Of a stretch of DNA of 38,168 nucleotides, positions 8,328 through 17,210 are shown piece after piece. The position numbers and the translations under genes were made by a program. The stretch spans positions 1 through 38,168 of the forward strand of contig JAAHFP010000039.1 of the NCBI GenBank assembly GCA_010672925.1. Reading direction: 5' to 3'. Source of the DNA: Symploca sp. SIO1C2 (GTDB lineage: Bacteria; Cyanobacteriota; Cyanobacteriia; Cyanobacteriales; Coleofasciculaceae). The first letter of the stretch is position 1. Every line of letters starts with the position of its first letter. The notes under the pieces were generated by a model. The model saw only the letters and a program-made list of their open reading frames with translations. It did not search any database and was not told the origin of the DNA.

Positions 8328-9368
8328 TCAGTTATCTGAACTAGTTGCTGATGAGGACAAGGATGAGAAATTATTGGATTGAATGCGCTCTAGTACCTGG
8401 TGCTCAATCGCTTCTTTAGCTAGACGAATAGCATTAAAAATCGACGGAGCTTGGGAACTACCATGACTAATAATACAAATTCCTGCCACCCCCAGGAGCA
8501 ATCCTCCTCCATGTTCTGCATGATCAATACGCTGCTTCAGTCGCTTGAGGTTGGGTTTGAGCATCCCTACACCTAACTGTCCCCGCAATCCTTGAGGTAA
8601 TTCCTCCCGGAGCATTTGCAGCAAAATATCCCCTACAGCTTCAGCAAACTTGAGTAAAACATTACCCACAAAGCCATCACAGACAATTACATCAAAAGTA
8701 CCAGATAGAACATCTCTACCTTCAGCGTTACCAATAAACGCAACCCGAGGATTCTCTTGCAGTAGTTGATAGGTGCGGATGGCTAAATCATTGCCTTTAC
8801 AATCTTCTTCCCCAATATTGAGCAGCCCTACTTTAGGTTCGCTAATACCCAATACATATTGACTATATACCGTTCCCATTACGGCAAACTGCTCTAAATA
8901 TTTGGGGCGACAATCTACATTGGCTCCCACATCTAGAATAATGACCGGTTTACCTGCTACCATAGTCGGAAAAACTGCACCAATTGCTGGACGATCAATG
9001 CCTTTTAGGCGACCTAAACGTAGTAGGGCTGCTGCCATCGCGGCTCCAGAGTGACCCGCTGAAACCACGGCATCAGCCCGCTTTTGCTTGACTAAGTTCA
9101 TCGCCACATTGATCGAAGCCTTTGGTTTCCGCTTTAAGCTTACCAAAGGTTCCTCCTCCATGGTAATGACATCTTCAGCAGCTACAATTTCTAGCTTGTA
9201 AGAACTTTTGTATTGCTTAAGGTGAGATTCGATTTGTTGAGGATCACCAACCAACAAAATTTCTACACCCAATTCTGCCTGTGCCCGAATAGCTCCAGCA
9301 ATGATTTCCGCAGGGGCATGATCCCCTCCCATAGCGTCAATTGCAATCCTTGCGCGAGTTGATGCCAT
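8328..9368 (-). CDS. plsX: Phosphate acyltransferase PlsX
   Basis: PlsX makes acyl-phosphate from acyl-ACP and Pi for the PlsY glycerol-3-phosphate acyltransferase. The 346-aa length is typical. Recognisable family segments are ARIAIDAMGGDHAPAEII at the N-terminus, the SAGHSGAAMAAALLRLGR loop, LDVGANVDCRP, and YDHAEYGG-like IDHAEHGGGLLLGV near the C-terminus. It heads the plsX-fabH operon. The 105-bp gap to the divergent carboxypeptidase gene must hold both promoters. Confidence 0.97.
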   Translation of the reverse strand: MASTRARIAIDAMGGDHAPAEIIAGAIRAQAELGVEILLVGDPQQIESHLKQYKSSYKLEIVAAEDVITMEEEPLVSLKRKPKASINVAMNLVKQKRADAVVSAGHSGAAMAAALLRLGRLKGIDRPAIGAVFPTMVAGKPVIILDVGANVDCRPKYLEQFAVMGTVYSQYVLGISEPKVGLLNIGEEDCKGNDLAIRTYQLLQENPRVAFIGNAEGRDVLSGTFDVIVCDGFVGNVLLKFAEAVGDILLQMLREELPQGLRGQLGVGMLKPNLKRLKQRIDHAEHGGGLLLGVAGICIISHGSSQAPSIFNAIRLAKEAIEHQVLERIQSNNFSSLSSSATSSDN

Positions 9369-9473
9369 TGCTCAAAGTTATATAAACATTCCAAATTTTA
9401 CCAGAAGCCCTTCATGTAACTTAAACTTTATCCTACGTAATACGAGATCAAGCACCGTGAAAGAGAGATCGTG

Positions 9474-10793
9474 ATGTTAAATAGATTTGGCGCTGGATTA
9501 ATTATCTTTGGCTTAGTAGCTGTACTATTCAAGATTATAGGTATGCAATTAGCAACCCCAATGACAGCGGAAGCCTTGGCTTGGAATGACCAGTCTCTAT
9601 TTCAACCTTCTGAGCCAGACCCTACTGCTGAAGCAATTATGCGTCAATACCTGCAAGATTTGAGGGCTAAGGGGGCAAAAGAACAAAATCAAGGAATCTG
9701 GATGCAGACGGGAATCAGAAGATTGGCCTCAAACCAAGATAAAGTACCCCTATCTGCTGCTTCCTTTACTAAAATTGCTACTACTATAGCTGCATTGGAT
9801 AAATGGGCTCCCTCTCATCAATTTGAAACCCTAGTTAGTGCCACTGCACCGGTAAAAGAGGGAATATTGCAGGGAGATTTGGTGATTACTGGCAGTGGTG
9901 ACCCATTTTTTGTCTGGGAAGAAGCGATCGCTCTAGGAAACAGTCTTCAGGAACTAGGTATCAAGCAGGTTACTGGTAACTTGGTAATTGCTGGTGATTT
10001 CTACATGAACTTTAAGAAAAACCCGGCAACTGCTGGTCAGTTACTCAAGCAAGGGTTAAACAGCCGTATTTGGACAACAGCAGCTACTGAGCAGTATGAC
10101 GAACTACCTCCAGGAACCTCTAAACCAGAAATAGAAATTGTTGGAGAGGTTAAAGTAGCGACTGCTCCGATTAGTAATGCATCCTCGCTGTTGCGTCACC
10201 GTTCCCTACCCCTAACTGACATCCTGCGGGAAATGAACATTTACAGCAATAATGTTATGGCTCAAATGTTGGCAGATGCTGTCGGTGGTGCACAAAATGT
10301 CTCCCAGGTAGCAGCCAAGTTTGCTAATGTTCCTAATGAGGAAATTCAGTTGATTAATGGTTCTGGCTTAGGTGTCGCCAATCGGATTTCTCCCCGTGCT
10401 GCCTGTGCCATGCTGATAGCAATGGAATATTCTCTCCAAAACCACCAACTCACTGTTGCTGATTTATTTCCAGTTGCTGGAAGGGATAAGGGTGGGACAA
10501 TGGAAGACCGGAATATTCCTACTGGTACTGCGGTTAAAACCGGAACTCTCAACCAAGTTAGTGCTTTATCTGGTATTATGCCAACCCGTGATCGCGATGC
10601 AGTCTGTTTTGCCATTATCAACAATAACAGTGGCGACATCCTCAGTTTACGAAAACAACAAGACCAGTTGCTTGGAAAGCTATCTCAAACATGGGGTATC
10701 CCGTCTAATGCCGATTTTATTACAACTCACTCCCCTGGTCGCCTAGGCGATCCTAGTCGTAATGAGCGTCTGACGACGCAGGCAACAGAATAA
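9474..10793 (+). CDS. dacB: D-alanyl-D-alanine carboxypeptidase/endopeptidase, PBP4 (S13) family
   Basis: This is a low-molecular-weight class C penicillin-binding protein that trims or cleaves peptidoglycan peptides in the periplasm. An N-terminal hydrophobic segment (about residues 8-25, LIIFGLVAVLFKIIGMQLA) is the export signal or anchor. The three active-site motifs are SFTK (SxxK), SNN (SxN) in EMNIYSNNVMAQ, and KTG in TAVKTGTLNQVS. At ~439 aa it is a little short of E. coli DacB (477 aa). GTG at 9471 and ATG at 9474 are adjacent; ATG is chosen. It diverges from plsX. Confidence 0.92.
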   Translation: MLNRFGAGLIIFGLVAVLFKIIGMQLATPMTAEALAWNDQSLFQPSEPDPTAEAIMRQYLQDLRAKGAKEQNQGIWMQTGIRRLASNQDKVPLSAASFTKIATTIAALDKWAPSHQFETLVSATAPVKEGILQGDLVITGSGDPFFVWEEAIALGNSLQELGIKQVTGNLVIAGDFYMNFKKNPATAGQLLKQGLNSRIWTTAATEQYDELPPGTSKPEIEIVGEVKVATAPISNASSLLRHRSLPLTDILREMNIYSNNVMAQMLADAVGGAQNVSQVAAKFANVPNEEIQLINGSGLGVANRISPRAACAMLIAMEYSLQNHQLTVADLFPVAGRDKGGTMEDRNIPTGTAVKTGTLNQVSALSGIMPTRDRDAVCFAIINNNSGDILSLRKQQDQLLGKLSQTWGIPSNADFITTHSPGRLGDPSRNERLTTQATE

Positions 10794-10994
10794 AATTCCA
10801 AGTCGAAAAAGAAGATGAGACGCAAGTCTGCTTCCCCAACCTCCCCAATTCCCCCGACTTTATCCAAACGGGGGTAAGGAAAACGGAGATAATATCACTG
10901 AGTTATTACAACAAAGGAAAAATAACTAATAACAAAGCAGCGGGCGACTATCTCTCCCTTCTCTCGAATACATTTGTTTCCCGCCGCTTCCAAA

Positions 10995-11076
10995 TGCGGA
11001 TGGCGAGAATCGAACTCGCAAGGCTTACGCCACACGCCCCTCAAGCGTGCGTGTCTACCAATTCCACCACATCCGC
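10995..11076 (-). tRNA. tRNA-Leu (anticodon GAG)
   Basis: The reverse complement is a class II tRNA of 82 nt. The acceptor GCGGATG pairs with CATCCGC, and the D arm carries the GGTAGAC loop. The anticodon stem CACGC/GCGTG encloses loop TTGAGGG (anticodon GAG). The long variable arm TGGCGTAAGCC is typical of tRNA-Leu, and the T arm is GCGAG-TTCGATT-CTCGC. No CCA is encoded. The gene stands alone. Confidence 0.93.
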
Positions 11077-11131
11077 GCGATTACTTAATATATCAAACAA
11101 TTGTGCGATAAACAAGTAGTGAGGAAAATAT

Positions 11132-11356
11132 TTATTGCTGCTGGGTTATAGCAATGACATCTTCGACTGTAATGTCTGAGATTTCGCCAAGGGTGGGGAG
11201 TATGTCCTTGTTGGCATAAACAATTGGCAACTCTTCATTTTCCCAAACCCAGATTTGCTTTCGCTGAATATCAATGAGCTAAGCCAGCTGTGTCCCGTTA
11301 CTCAAGGGGAATAGTTGGGCAAACTTCACACAATTGACTAAATGTACCCGATCACC
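11132..11356 (-). pseudogene. Uma2 family nuclease, C-terminal remnant with internal stop
   Basis: On the minus strand this interval reads as the C-terminal ~70 codons of a Uma2 protein of a different subtype from those at the window start: [18 protein letters not shown], then QLA*LIDIQRKQIWVW and LPTLGEISDITVEDVIAIT before the stop at 11132. The asterisk is a TAG where the family has Trp (TGG to TAG), and no start or N-terminal nuclease core is found upstream because accC begins there. The remnant therefore lies in the upstream region of accC, antisense to it. Confidence 0.72.
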
Positions 11357-11394
11357 TCTATCCTACTGAATACAGAGGTAGTAGAGTGTGTGAT

Positions 11395-12738
11395 ATGAAA
11401 TTTTCCAAAATCTTGATTGCCAATCGCGGGGAAATTGCTCTGCGAATTCTCCGAACTTGTGAAGAAATGGGGATTGCCACTGTTGCGGTTCACTCTAGCA
11501 TTGACCGACACGCCCTACACGTCCAACTGGCAGACGAAGCCGTTTGTATTGGTGAATCCCCTAGTAGCAAAAGTTATTTGAATATTCCCAATATTATTGC
11601 TGCTGCTTTGACTCGCGATGCCACTGCCATTCATCCCGGCTATGGATTTTTAGCAGAAAATGCCCGTTTTGCTGAAATTTGTGCTGATCATCAAATTTCT
11701 TTTATTGGTCCCTCTCCAGAAGCCATCCTGTCAATGGGGGATAAATCTACAGCGAAAGAAACCATGCAACGTGCTGGTGTTCCCACCGTACCAGGCAGTG
11801 ATGGACTACTACTTTCCGAAGAAGAAGCTCAAGCGATCGCGCAAAAAATTGGTTATCCTGTGATGATCAAAGCAACTGCTGGTGGTGGTGGACGTGGTAT
11901 GCGTTTTGTCCAAGATGAGAGTACCTTAGGGAAAAACTTTCAAGCAGCTCAAGGAGAAGCAGAAGCAGCCTTTGGTAATCCTGGTGTCTATTTAGAAAAA
12001 TTTGTCGTCTGTCCCCGTCATATTGAGTTTCAAATTCTGGCAGACAGCTACGGCAATGTTGTTCATTTGGGTGAGCGAGACTGCTCTATTCAAAGGCGTC
12101 ATCAAAAGCTCTTAGAGGAGGCTCCTAGTCCTATTTTAACACCGGAACTGCGGGAAAAAATGGGGACTGCAGCAGTGATGGCTGCTAAGTCGATCAATTA
12201 TGTGGGTGCAGGTACAGTTGAGTTTCTCCTTGATGCTTCAGGTAATTTCTACTTTATGGAAATGAACACCCGCATTCAAGTTGAGCATCCTGTTACCGAG
12301 ATGATCACAGGCCTAGATCTGATTGCGGAACAAATTCGCATCGCCCAAGGAGAAAAATTACAGCTTACCCAAGACCAAGTTATTCTCAAAGGTCATGCCA
12401 TTGAATGTCGGATTAATGCCGAAGATCCGGAACATAATTTCCGTCCTCAACCAGGAAGAATAAGTGGTTATCTACCACCAGGAGGTCCGGGAGTACGTAT
12501 GGACTCTCATGTCTATACTGATTACGAAATTCCCCCCTATTACGACTCCTTGATTGGCAAGTTAATCGTTTGGGGTTCCAGTCGTGATGCTGCAATTAGA
12601 CGGATGAAGCGAGCTTTGCGAGAATGTGCCATTACCGGTGTTTCCACTACTATTGGTTTTCATCAAAAGATTCTGGAAACACCAGCCTTCCTTGAGGGTG
12701 AGGTTTATACCAATTTTGTCGAACAAATGATGATGTAA
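11395..12738 (+). CDS. accC: Acetyl-CoA carboxylase, biotin carboxylase subunit
   Basis: AccC carboxylates biotin on AccB using ATP and bicarbonate, the first half-reaction of malonyl-CoA synthesis. The ATG at 11395 gives the standard N-terminus [19 protein letters not shown] (447 aa); the in-frame GTG at 11386 is less likely. The ATP-grasp glycine loop [12 protein letters not shown], the [13 protein letters not shown] segment, the catalytic [13 protein letters not shown] and the C-terminal [14 protein letters not shown] are all intact. Malonyl-CoA from this complex also feeds the PKS at the other end of the window, though no co-regulation is visible. Confidence 0.97.
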   Translation: MKFSKILIANRGEIALRILRTCEEMGIATVAVHSSIDRHALHVQLADEAVCIGESPSSKSYLNIPNIIAAALTRDATAIHPGYGFLAENARFAEICADHQISFIGPSPEAILSMGDKSTAKETMQRAGVPTVPGSDGLLLSEEEAQAIAQKIGYPVMIKATAGGGGRGMRFVQDESTLGKNFQAAQGEAEAAFGNPGVYLEKFVVCPRHIEFQILADSYGNVVHLGERDCSIQRRHQKLLEEAPSPILTPELREKMGTAAVMAAKSINYVGAGTVEFLLDASGNFYFMEMNTRIQVEHPVTEMITGLDLIAEQIRIAQGEKLQLTQDQVILKGHAIECRINAEDPEHNFRPQPGRISGYLPPGGPGVRMDSHVYTDYEIPPYYDSLIGKLIVWGSSRDAAIRRMKRALRECAITGVSTTIGFHQKILETPAFLEGEVYTNFVEQMMM

Positions 12739-12761
12739 TGGTTGTTTGTCATTGGTCATAA

Positions 12762-12800
12762 GGAAATTGAGAATTGGAAATTGGGAATTGATAATTGGTA
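12762..12800. repeat. Degenerate GAATTGG-type short tandem repeat
   Basis: Between accC and the convergent yggT gene is a run of 7-8-nt units built on GAAATTG/GAATTGG. It resembles the perfect heptamer array at 17042. Such short tandemly repeated sequences are common in filamentous cyanobacterial intergenic regions. No function is implied. Confidence 0.55.
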
Positions 12801-12839
12801 ATGTCTTCCTTGTCTCTTTCTCTCCCTCATCTCCGAAGC

Positions 12840-13124
12840 TTAATGTATCATCCTCAGGAGTCCCTGCTGACCAATGAGAATCTCCCGTAGCAGGCTGAAA
12901 ATCCCTACCAAAATAATTGGGGTAATATCCACTCCTCCCAGGGGAGGGACTATTTTGCGCATTGGTACTAAGAAAGGTTCTGTTGGCCAAGTAACTAAAT
13001 TAAATGGCAAGCGATTTAGGTCAGCTTGAGGATACCAGGTGAGAACAATCCGGAAGATAAATAACAAGATCATTAATCCCAGTAAAAGCCCCAGAGTCCA
13101 GTTAGTCAGAGTGGCTACAGTCAT
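12840..13124 (-). CDS. YggT family (Ycf19-like) membrane protein
   Basis: The 94-aa protein has the YggT layout: a first hydrophobic helix (about residues 8-30, LGLLLGLMILLFIFRIVLTWYP), a conserved loop with LVTWPTEPFLVPMRKIVPPLGGVDITPII, and a second helix leading into LLREIL. YggT/Ycf19 homologues act in membrane organisation, including nucleoid and thylakoid-related phenotypes in phototrophs, but no biochemical activity is known. It is convergent with accC and divergent from the DUF362 gene. Confidence 0.88.
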   Translation of the reverse strand: MTVATLTNWTLGLLLGLMILLFIFRIVLTWYPQADLNRLPFNLVTWPTEPFLVPMRKIVPPLGGVDITPIILVGIFSLLREILIGQQGLLRMIH

Positions 13125-13272
13125 GATTTAGTTGAATTAGTCAGTTTAACTTAGCATCAAGTTAAGCTGAGGTAATAAGCTGCTTAACTATACAAATATT
13201 AACAATTTCTCAGACAATAGTGTAAAATACGAACCATCGTCTAGTCATTGTAAGACTTTCTACCTCAATCCC

Positions 13273-14232
13273 ATGTCTAGTGTTAGTTTAATTTATGCTG
13301 ATTCCTATGAGCAGCAAAGGCTGCGAACATCTTTGGTAACCTTGCTAGAGCCATGGGGAGGGATAGGAGCTTTTGTCAAAAAAGGCGACCGCGTTTTGCT
13401 CAAGCCCAATCTACTCACTGCTGGACGTCCAGGTAAAGAATGCATCACTCGCCCAGAAATTGTTTATTGCGTTGCTCAGCTGGTTCAGGAAGTTGGTGGT
13501 AAACCTTTCTTAGGAGATAGTCCTGCTTTTGGTAGTGCTAGAGGGGTCGCTGAGTCCAACGGCTATCTACCGATGCTCGAATCCATTAACATACCCATCG
13601 TTGAATTCCACGGACAGCGTTACCAAACAGTGAGTGATCATTTTAACCACTTGCGGCTGTCCAAAGAAGCAATGGAAGCTGATGTGGTGATTAACTTACC
13701 AAAGATCAAATCTCATGTGCAGTTGACCCTAACCATGGGTGTCAAGAATCTCTTTGGCTGTGTTCCAGGTAAGATGAAAGCTTGGTGGCATATGGAAGCA
13801 GGTAAAGATGAGTGCCGTTTTGCGGAAATGCTAGTAGAAACGGCAAAAGCGATCGCTCCTGCGTTAACTATTGTCGATGGTATTATTGGTCACGAAGGTA
13901 ACGGTCCTAGTGGCGGAGAACCACGAGAGTTGAATCTCCTAGGGGCTGCTGAAGATGTTTTTGCCCTTGACCGTTCCTTAATAGAAATCCTCAATGTTGC
14001 TCCAGAAGTGGTTCCTACTGTTGCTGCTAGTAAAAGGCTAGGGCTTTGTCCCGAATTGATGGATATTCATTTTCCTCATCAACAACCACTAGAACTTCAA
14101 GTGAAAGATTGGAAGCTACCAAGTAACTTAATCCCGATTGATTTTGGTATGCCCCGTGTTATTAAATCTACTTTTAAACATTTGTACATTCGATTAATTA
14201 AAGAACCTATCAGAGCCTATGCTGGCAGGTAG
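13273..14232 (+). CDS. DUF362 domain-containing protein
   Basis: The 319-aa product shows the DUF362 pattern: VLLKPNLLTAGRPGKECITRPEIV near the N-terminus, GDSPAFGSARGVAESNGY, the conserved VINLPKIKSHVQLTLTMGVKNLFG (residues ~140-163), and VDGIIGHEGNGPSGGEPREL. Some family members carry a C-terminal 2x4Fe-4S ferredoxin domain; this one does not, ending in a basic helix instead. The function is unknown; an iron-sulfur or redox role is known only for fused members. It is preceded by an AT-rich intergenic region shared with yggT. Confidence 0.88.
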   Translation: MSSVSLIYADSYEQQRLRTSLVTLLEPWGGIGAFVKKGDRVLLKPNLLTAGRPGKECITRPEIVYCVAQLVQEVGGKPFLGDSPAFGSARGVAESNGYLPMLESINIPIVEFHGQRYQTVSDHFNHLRLSKEAMEADVVINLPKIKSHVQLTLTMGVKNLFGCVPGKMKAWWHMEAGKDECRFAEMLVETAKAIAPALTIVDGIIGHEGNGPSGGEPRELNLLGAAEDVFALDRSLIEILNVAPEVVPTVAASKRLGLCPELMDIHFPHQQPLELQVKDWKLPSNLIPIDFGMPRVIKSTFKHLYIRLIKEPIRAYAGR

Positions 14233-14508
14233 ATAGTGAGTCAGTGATCTCAGTAATAACTCTTACGAGTTTAGATAAAACTAGTCATGTAAGCTCTTTA
14301 GATATTCTGACGAGCCAAAAATTAAGCAGTCTTATTGTCGGAGAGAGTTGTTTATGATGAAGCTCAGCTTAAATCTATTGAAATTTAGTTGAGATTGTTT
14401 AATTAGAGACAAGTACTTGGGAATAAATAGTTAAAATAGTAAGTAGTGGGTCATATTTTACCCACTATTGTTTATTCCAATTGATTGTATTCCAGTTCTC
14501 AATAACTT

Positions 14509-14697
14509 ATGGAATCCAGTGGTTCATCTACTCACTCTTATGATCTTCATCCTTATCGATGGGCGGAGATTATGGGAGCCTGCATTGCTCTATTGACTCT
14601 GACTTTACCTGTGTTCGTCATTGCTTACTCCTTTTCTAGCAGTAGCGTTGATGTTTTTCAGCAACAACCCTACTCACTTACGAGGTCAGGCACATGA
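14509..14697 (+). CDS. Small single-pass membrane protein, hypothetical
   Basis: This 62-aa ORF has a polar N-terminus (Ser/His/Tyr-rich, ending DLHPYRWAEI), one hydrophobic helix (about residues 25-44, GACIALLTLTLPVFVIAYSF) and a short polar tail. I do not recognise a family. The clear soluble-helix-soluble architecture and an upstream AT-rich promoter-like stretch support it being real. A thylakoid or plasma membrane micro-protein is possible but unproven. A short hairpin at 14788-14805 (CAACAC/GTGTTG) lies downstream. Confidence 0.55.
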   Translation: MESSGSSTHSYDLHPYRWAEIMGACIALLTLTLPVFVIAYSFSSSSVDVFQQQPYSLTRSGT

Positions 14698-15103
14698 GAC
14701 CATAAATATTCTTACAACTAAATAACTATACTTCACCGTATAGCAAATGCTGTTACCTCCTACTTAGGATATTGCTTCTAGAAGGAGCAACACTTATTTG
14801 TGTTGGTATTGGCATTCCATTAAAACCGTAGCATCGCTTAGGTCTATGCTGCGAAAGTTTGAGGTGCTGCCCGAGTGAAGTATAGTACTCCATCAATCAA
14901 GAAATAAATAAAGGGCTCCACTTTATTTCCGTGTTTGTGCCTCAGTAATACAACTCCCTATAGTTCTTGGCAGTCAAAGTCTAGAGTATGTAACAATGCT
15001 ACACGGGGGTTGGTAGCAGCTCACTGCTGGCACTTCGCCTCTGTGAGAAAAATCTCCTGTCTGTCAAATGACCCCAATTTAATGTATCGCAAAAAACTCA
15101 GTA
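14698..15103. other. Intergenic region upstream of ppa, no gene seen
   Basis: About 400 nt without a supported gene. A perfect 6-bp hairpin (CAACAC-6 nt-GTGTTG) sits at 14788-14805 and could terminate the preceding small gene, though no T-run follows. The remainder presumably contains the ppa leader and promoter; I could not single out a confident -10/-35 pair. Confidence 0.4.
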
Positions 15104-15616
15104 ATGGATTTATCACTCATTCCGGCTCAACCCAAACCTGGTTTACTCAGTGTATTAATTGAAATTCCCGCTGGGAGCAAAAACAAGTATGAATATGACA
15201 AAGATCTGCAAGCTATGGCCCTTGACCGAGTGCTCTATGCTTCCGTACATTATCCTTACGACTATGGTTTTGTGCCCAACACCCTAGCGGATGATGGTGA
15301 TCCACTTGATGGTATGGTCATTATGGATCAGCCTACTTTTCCGGGTTGCATTATTGCCGCACGACCGATCGGGATGCTAGAAATGATCGACGGTGGCGAT
15401 CGCGATGAAAAAATTCTTTGTGTTCCTGACAAAGACCCCCGTTATGTAGGAGTCAAATCTCTCGAAGACATTCACGAGCACCGTTTGGAGGAGATTGCTG
15501 AATTTTTCAGGACTTACAAAAATTTAGAAAAAAAAGAAACAGAGATTCTTGGTTGGAAAGATATCGATCAGGTACTACCATTGGTAGAAAAGTGCATTAA
15601 AGCGGTTAGTAAGTAG
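15104..15616 (+). CDS. ppa: Inorganic pyrophosphatase (family I)
   Basis: This soluble Mg2+-dependent enzyme hydrolyses pyrophosphate and pulls biosynthetic reactions forward. The 170-aa length and the start [13 protein letters not shown] match cyanobacterial family I enzymes. Active-site segments include [26 protein letters not shown], the metal-binding [11 protein letters not shown] and [16 protein letters not shown]. It is monocistronic, with a long hairpin 131 nt after its stop. Confidence 0.97.
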   Translation: MDLSLIPAQPKPGLLSVLIEIPAGSKNKYEYDKDLQAMALDRVLYASVHYPYDYGFVPNTLADDGDPLDGMVIMDQPTFPGCIIAARPIGMLEMIDGGDRDEKILCVPDKDPRYVGVKSLEDIHEHRLEEIAEFFRTYKNLEKKETEILGWKDIDQVLPLVEKCIKAVSK

Positions 15617-15747
15617 ATACTAATACAAGAAGGCAGTTTTTAACTGATTGCTCATTTCCGCTGTATGTGGGGTAAAAAGCAAGCAACAGTTGTTGAGTCA
15701 TTTGCTTTTAGCCAACTTCTAGCGAGGCTCTCTCTATTTTAGTTAGA

Positions 15748-15793
15748 GCACTCATCTACCTTAAAATCAGTTCAAGTTAAGGTAGATGAGTGC
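15748..15793. terminator. Perfect 17-bp inverted repeat (candidate bidirectional terminator)
   Basis: GCACTCATCTACCTTAA at 15748-15764 is repeated as its exact reverse complement at 15777-15793, around a 12-nt loop. It lies between ppa (plus strand) and a small minus-strand ORF, where a shared terminator would be expected. Neither side has a T-run, so the terminator reading is tentative; a small-RNA hairpin or a miniature repeat are alternatives. Confidence 0.45.
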
Positions 15794-15843
15794 AATGTAT
15801 GCTAAGACTATTCTAGTTTTAAGGAAGCACAGAGGTTTAATAC

Positions 15844-15966
15844 CTACTTGCCCTTTTTCCCTAACTCAATGACGGGGGACTCCTGTCGGAAGAAGTTAAA
15901 CAAAAATTCCTGACCAGCTTCTGGATGCTGGAAGATTAAATGTAGGGTAGAGTAGAAATCAGGCAT
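15844..15966 (-). CDS. Possible small protein (40 aa), unrecognised
   Basis: On the minus strand an ATG at 15966 opens a 40-codon frame ending in TAG. The product begins MPDFYSTLHLIFQHPEAGQE, continues through an aromatic-rich FLFNFFRQESPVIEL and ends in a basic GKKGK tail. Composition and codon pattern look more like a real small protein than chance. No clear Shine-Dalgarno sequence is visible. A 16-bp perfect palindrome ATTCTAGATCTAGAAT lies 33 nt upstream (16000-16015) and could be an operator. It is convergent with ppa across the 17-bp hairpin. The function is unknown. Confidence 0.42.
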   Translation of the reverse strand: MPDFYSTLHLIFQHPEAGQEFLFNFFRQESPVIELGKKGK

Positions 15967-16137
15967 TGGTTTAGCTACTTAATTGCCCTGAGTTGATTTA
16001 TTCTAGATCTAGAATATTTCCCTAGTTCGACTGTAAGTGACATTTAACTACTTATTGGTGCTCATCCTCTCCAGATATCATTTAATAGAAATCCACCGGT
16101 GTGAAGATTTGCTAATCCAGGCAAACTTGATAAAAAG

Positions 16138-17043
16138 ATGCCAGATTTTGCCCCAGCGGTCACTAACCTACCTATATTTTACACTAAAGCCGACATGGTA
16201 ACTGGTTCTACGGTCGATTTTTTTATCCAATTTTGGGGCGTTAGAGATAAAATTTCGTCTCCAGGAAAAGATACCATCCGCTATGGAGGCAATACCTCCT
16301 GTGTGGAGATGCGCCTTGGCAAGAAATGTCTAATTTTTGATGGTGGTACTGGTTTACGAGTATTAGGTAATAAATTACTCTCGCAGATGCCAGTAGAGGC
16401 TCACATCTTTTTTACCAATTGCCATTGGGATAACATTCAAGGCTTTCCCTTTTTTACCCCTGCCTTTATTCCAGGTAATTGTTTTCATATCTACGGAGCA
16501 ACTGCATCTAATGGTTCATCTATGGAACAGCGGCTTGCCTGCCAGATGCAACCACCGACTTTTCCGGTTCCAATTCAAATTATGCAGTCGGAACTACAAT
16601 TCTACAATCTGACTTCTGGCGAGAAAGTGTCACTGGATGATGTGACAGTTGAGATCGTTTCTCTCAACTCTCTACAAGGTTCAGTAGGTTACAAAGTCAG
16701 CTGGCGGGGTTACTCTGTCGTTTACGCCACTGCCCACTCATTTAACCATAAATACCTTGATGACAAATTGCTGTGCTTAGCACATCAAGCTGATTTACTA
16801 ATTTTGGATGCTCCCTATGTAATCTCAGCTGATGAAACTCTAAACTCTGATGTGCTACATTGGCAAGATGACATCTGGCAGACTGGTATAACAACAGCTA
16901 AAGCGGCTGCGGTTAAGCAAGTTGTTATCTCTCGCTACAATCCAGACTATGATGATGATTTTCTTGATAAGATGGAAGCAAAGATTCAGTCAGTTTATCC
17001 TAACTACTTACTGGCTCGTGAAGGGATGATTATGAGAATTTAG
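16138..17043 (+). CDS. Metallo-beta-lactamase-fold protein with degenerate metal motif
   Basis: The 301-aa protein has the fold and landmarks of the phosphorylcholine-esterase/PhnP-like MBL branch: [31 protein letters not shown], then the region where HxHxDH should be, followed by IQGFPFF. That motif here reads TNCHWDN (Asn94, His96, Asp98, Asn99), so two usual metal ligands are Asn. The later strand [11 protein letters not shown] also differs from the usual metal-binding Asp/His pattern. I infer a catalytically altered or inactive MBL domain retained as a binding or sensory protein. A downstream in-frame start (Met at codon 20) is possible. Confidence 0.82.
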   Translation: MPDFAPAVTNLPIFYTKADMVTGSTVDFFIQFWGVRDKISSPGKDTIRYGGNTSCVEMRLGKKCLIFDGGTGLRVLGNKLLSQMPVEAHIFFTNCHWDNIQGFPFFTPAFIPGNCFHIYGATASNGSSMEQRLACQMQPPTFPVPIQIMQSELQFYNLTSGEKVSLDDVTVEIVSLNSLQGSVGYKVSWRGYSVVYATAHSFNHKYLDDKLLCLAHQADLLILDAPYVISADETLNSDVLHWQDDIWQTGITTAKAAAVKQVVISRYNPDYDDDFLDKMEAKIQSVYPNYLLAREGMIMRI

Positions 17044-17091
17044 AATTGGGAATTGGGAATTGGGAATTGGGAATTGGGAATTGGGAATTGT
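17042..17091. repeat. Heptameric tandem repeat (GAATTGG)n
   Basis: Immediately after the stop of the MBL-fold gene are about seven perfect head-to-tail copies of the 7-nt unit GAATTGG. This is the short tandemly repeated repetitive (STRR) sequence type typical of filamentous cyanobacteria. The copy number is likely variable. It is not CRISPR, as there are no spacers. Confidence 0.92.
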
Positions 17092-17210
17092 TGAATAATA
17101 TCAAGTTTGGATAAACAGATATATATAATTCCTTTCTACTTTGCGACCTTCTTCCTTACTTTCTGCGCTCTGTCTTCTGCCTGAGGAAAGTAAAATTAGT
17201 TTGCTTACTT

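Noticed and set aside
17042-17091. CRISPR-like array
   Set aside because: The units are 7 nt head to tail with no spacers, so it is a short tandem repeat.
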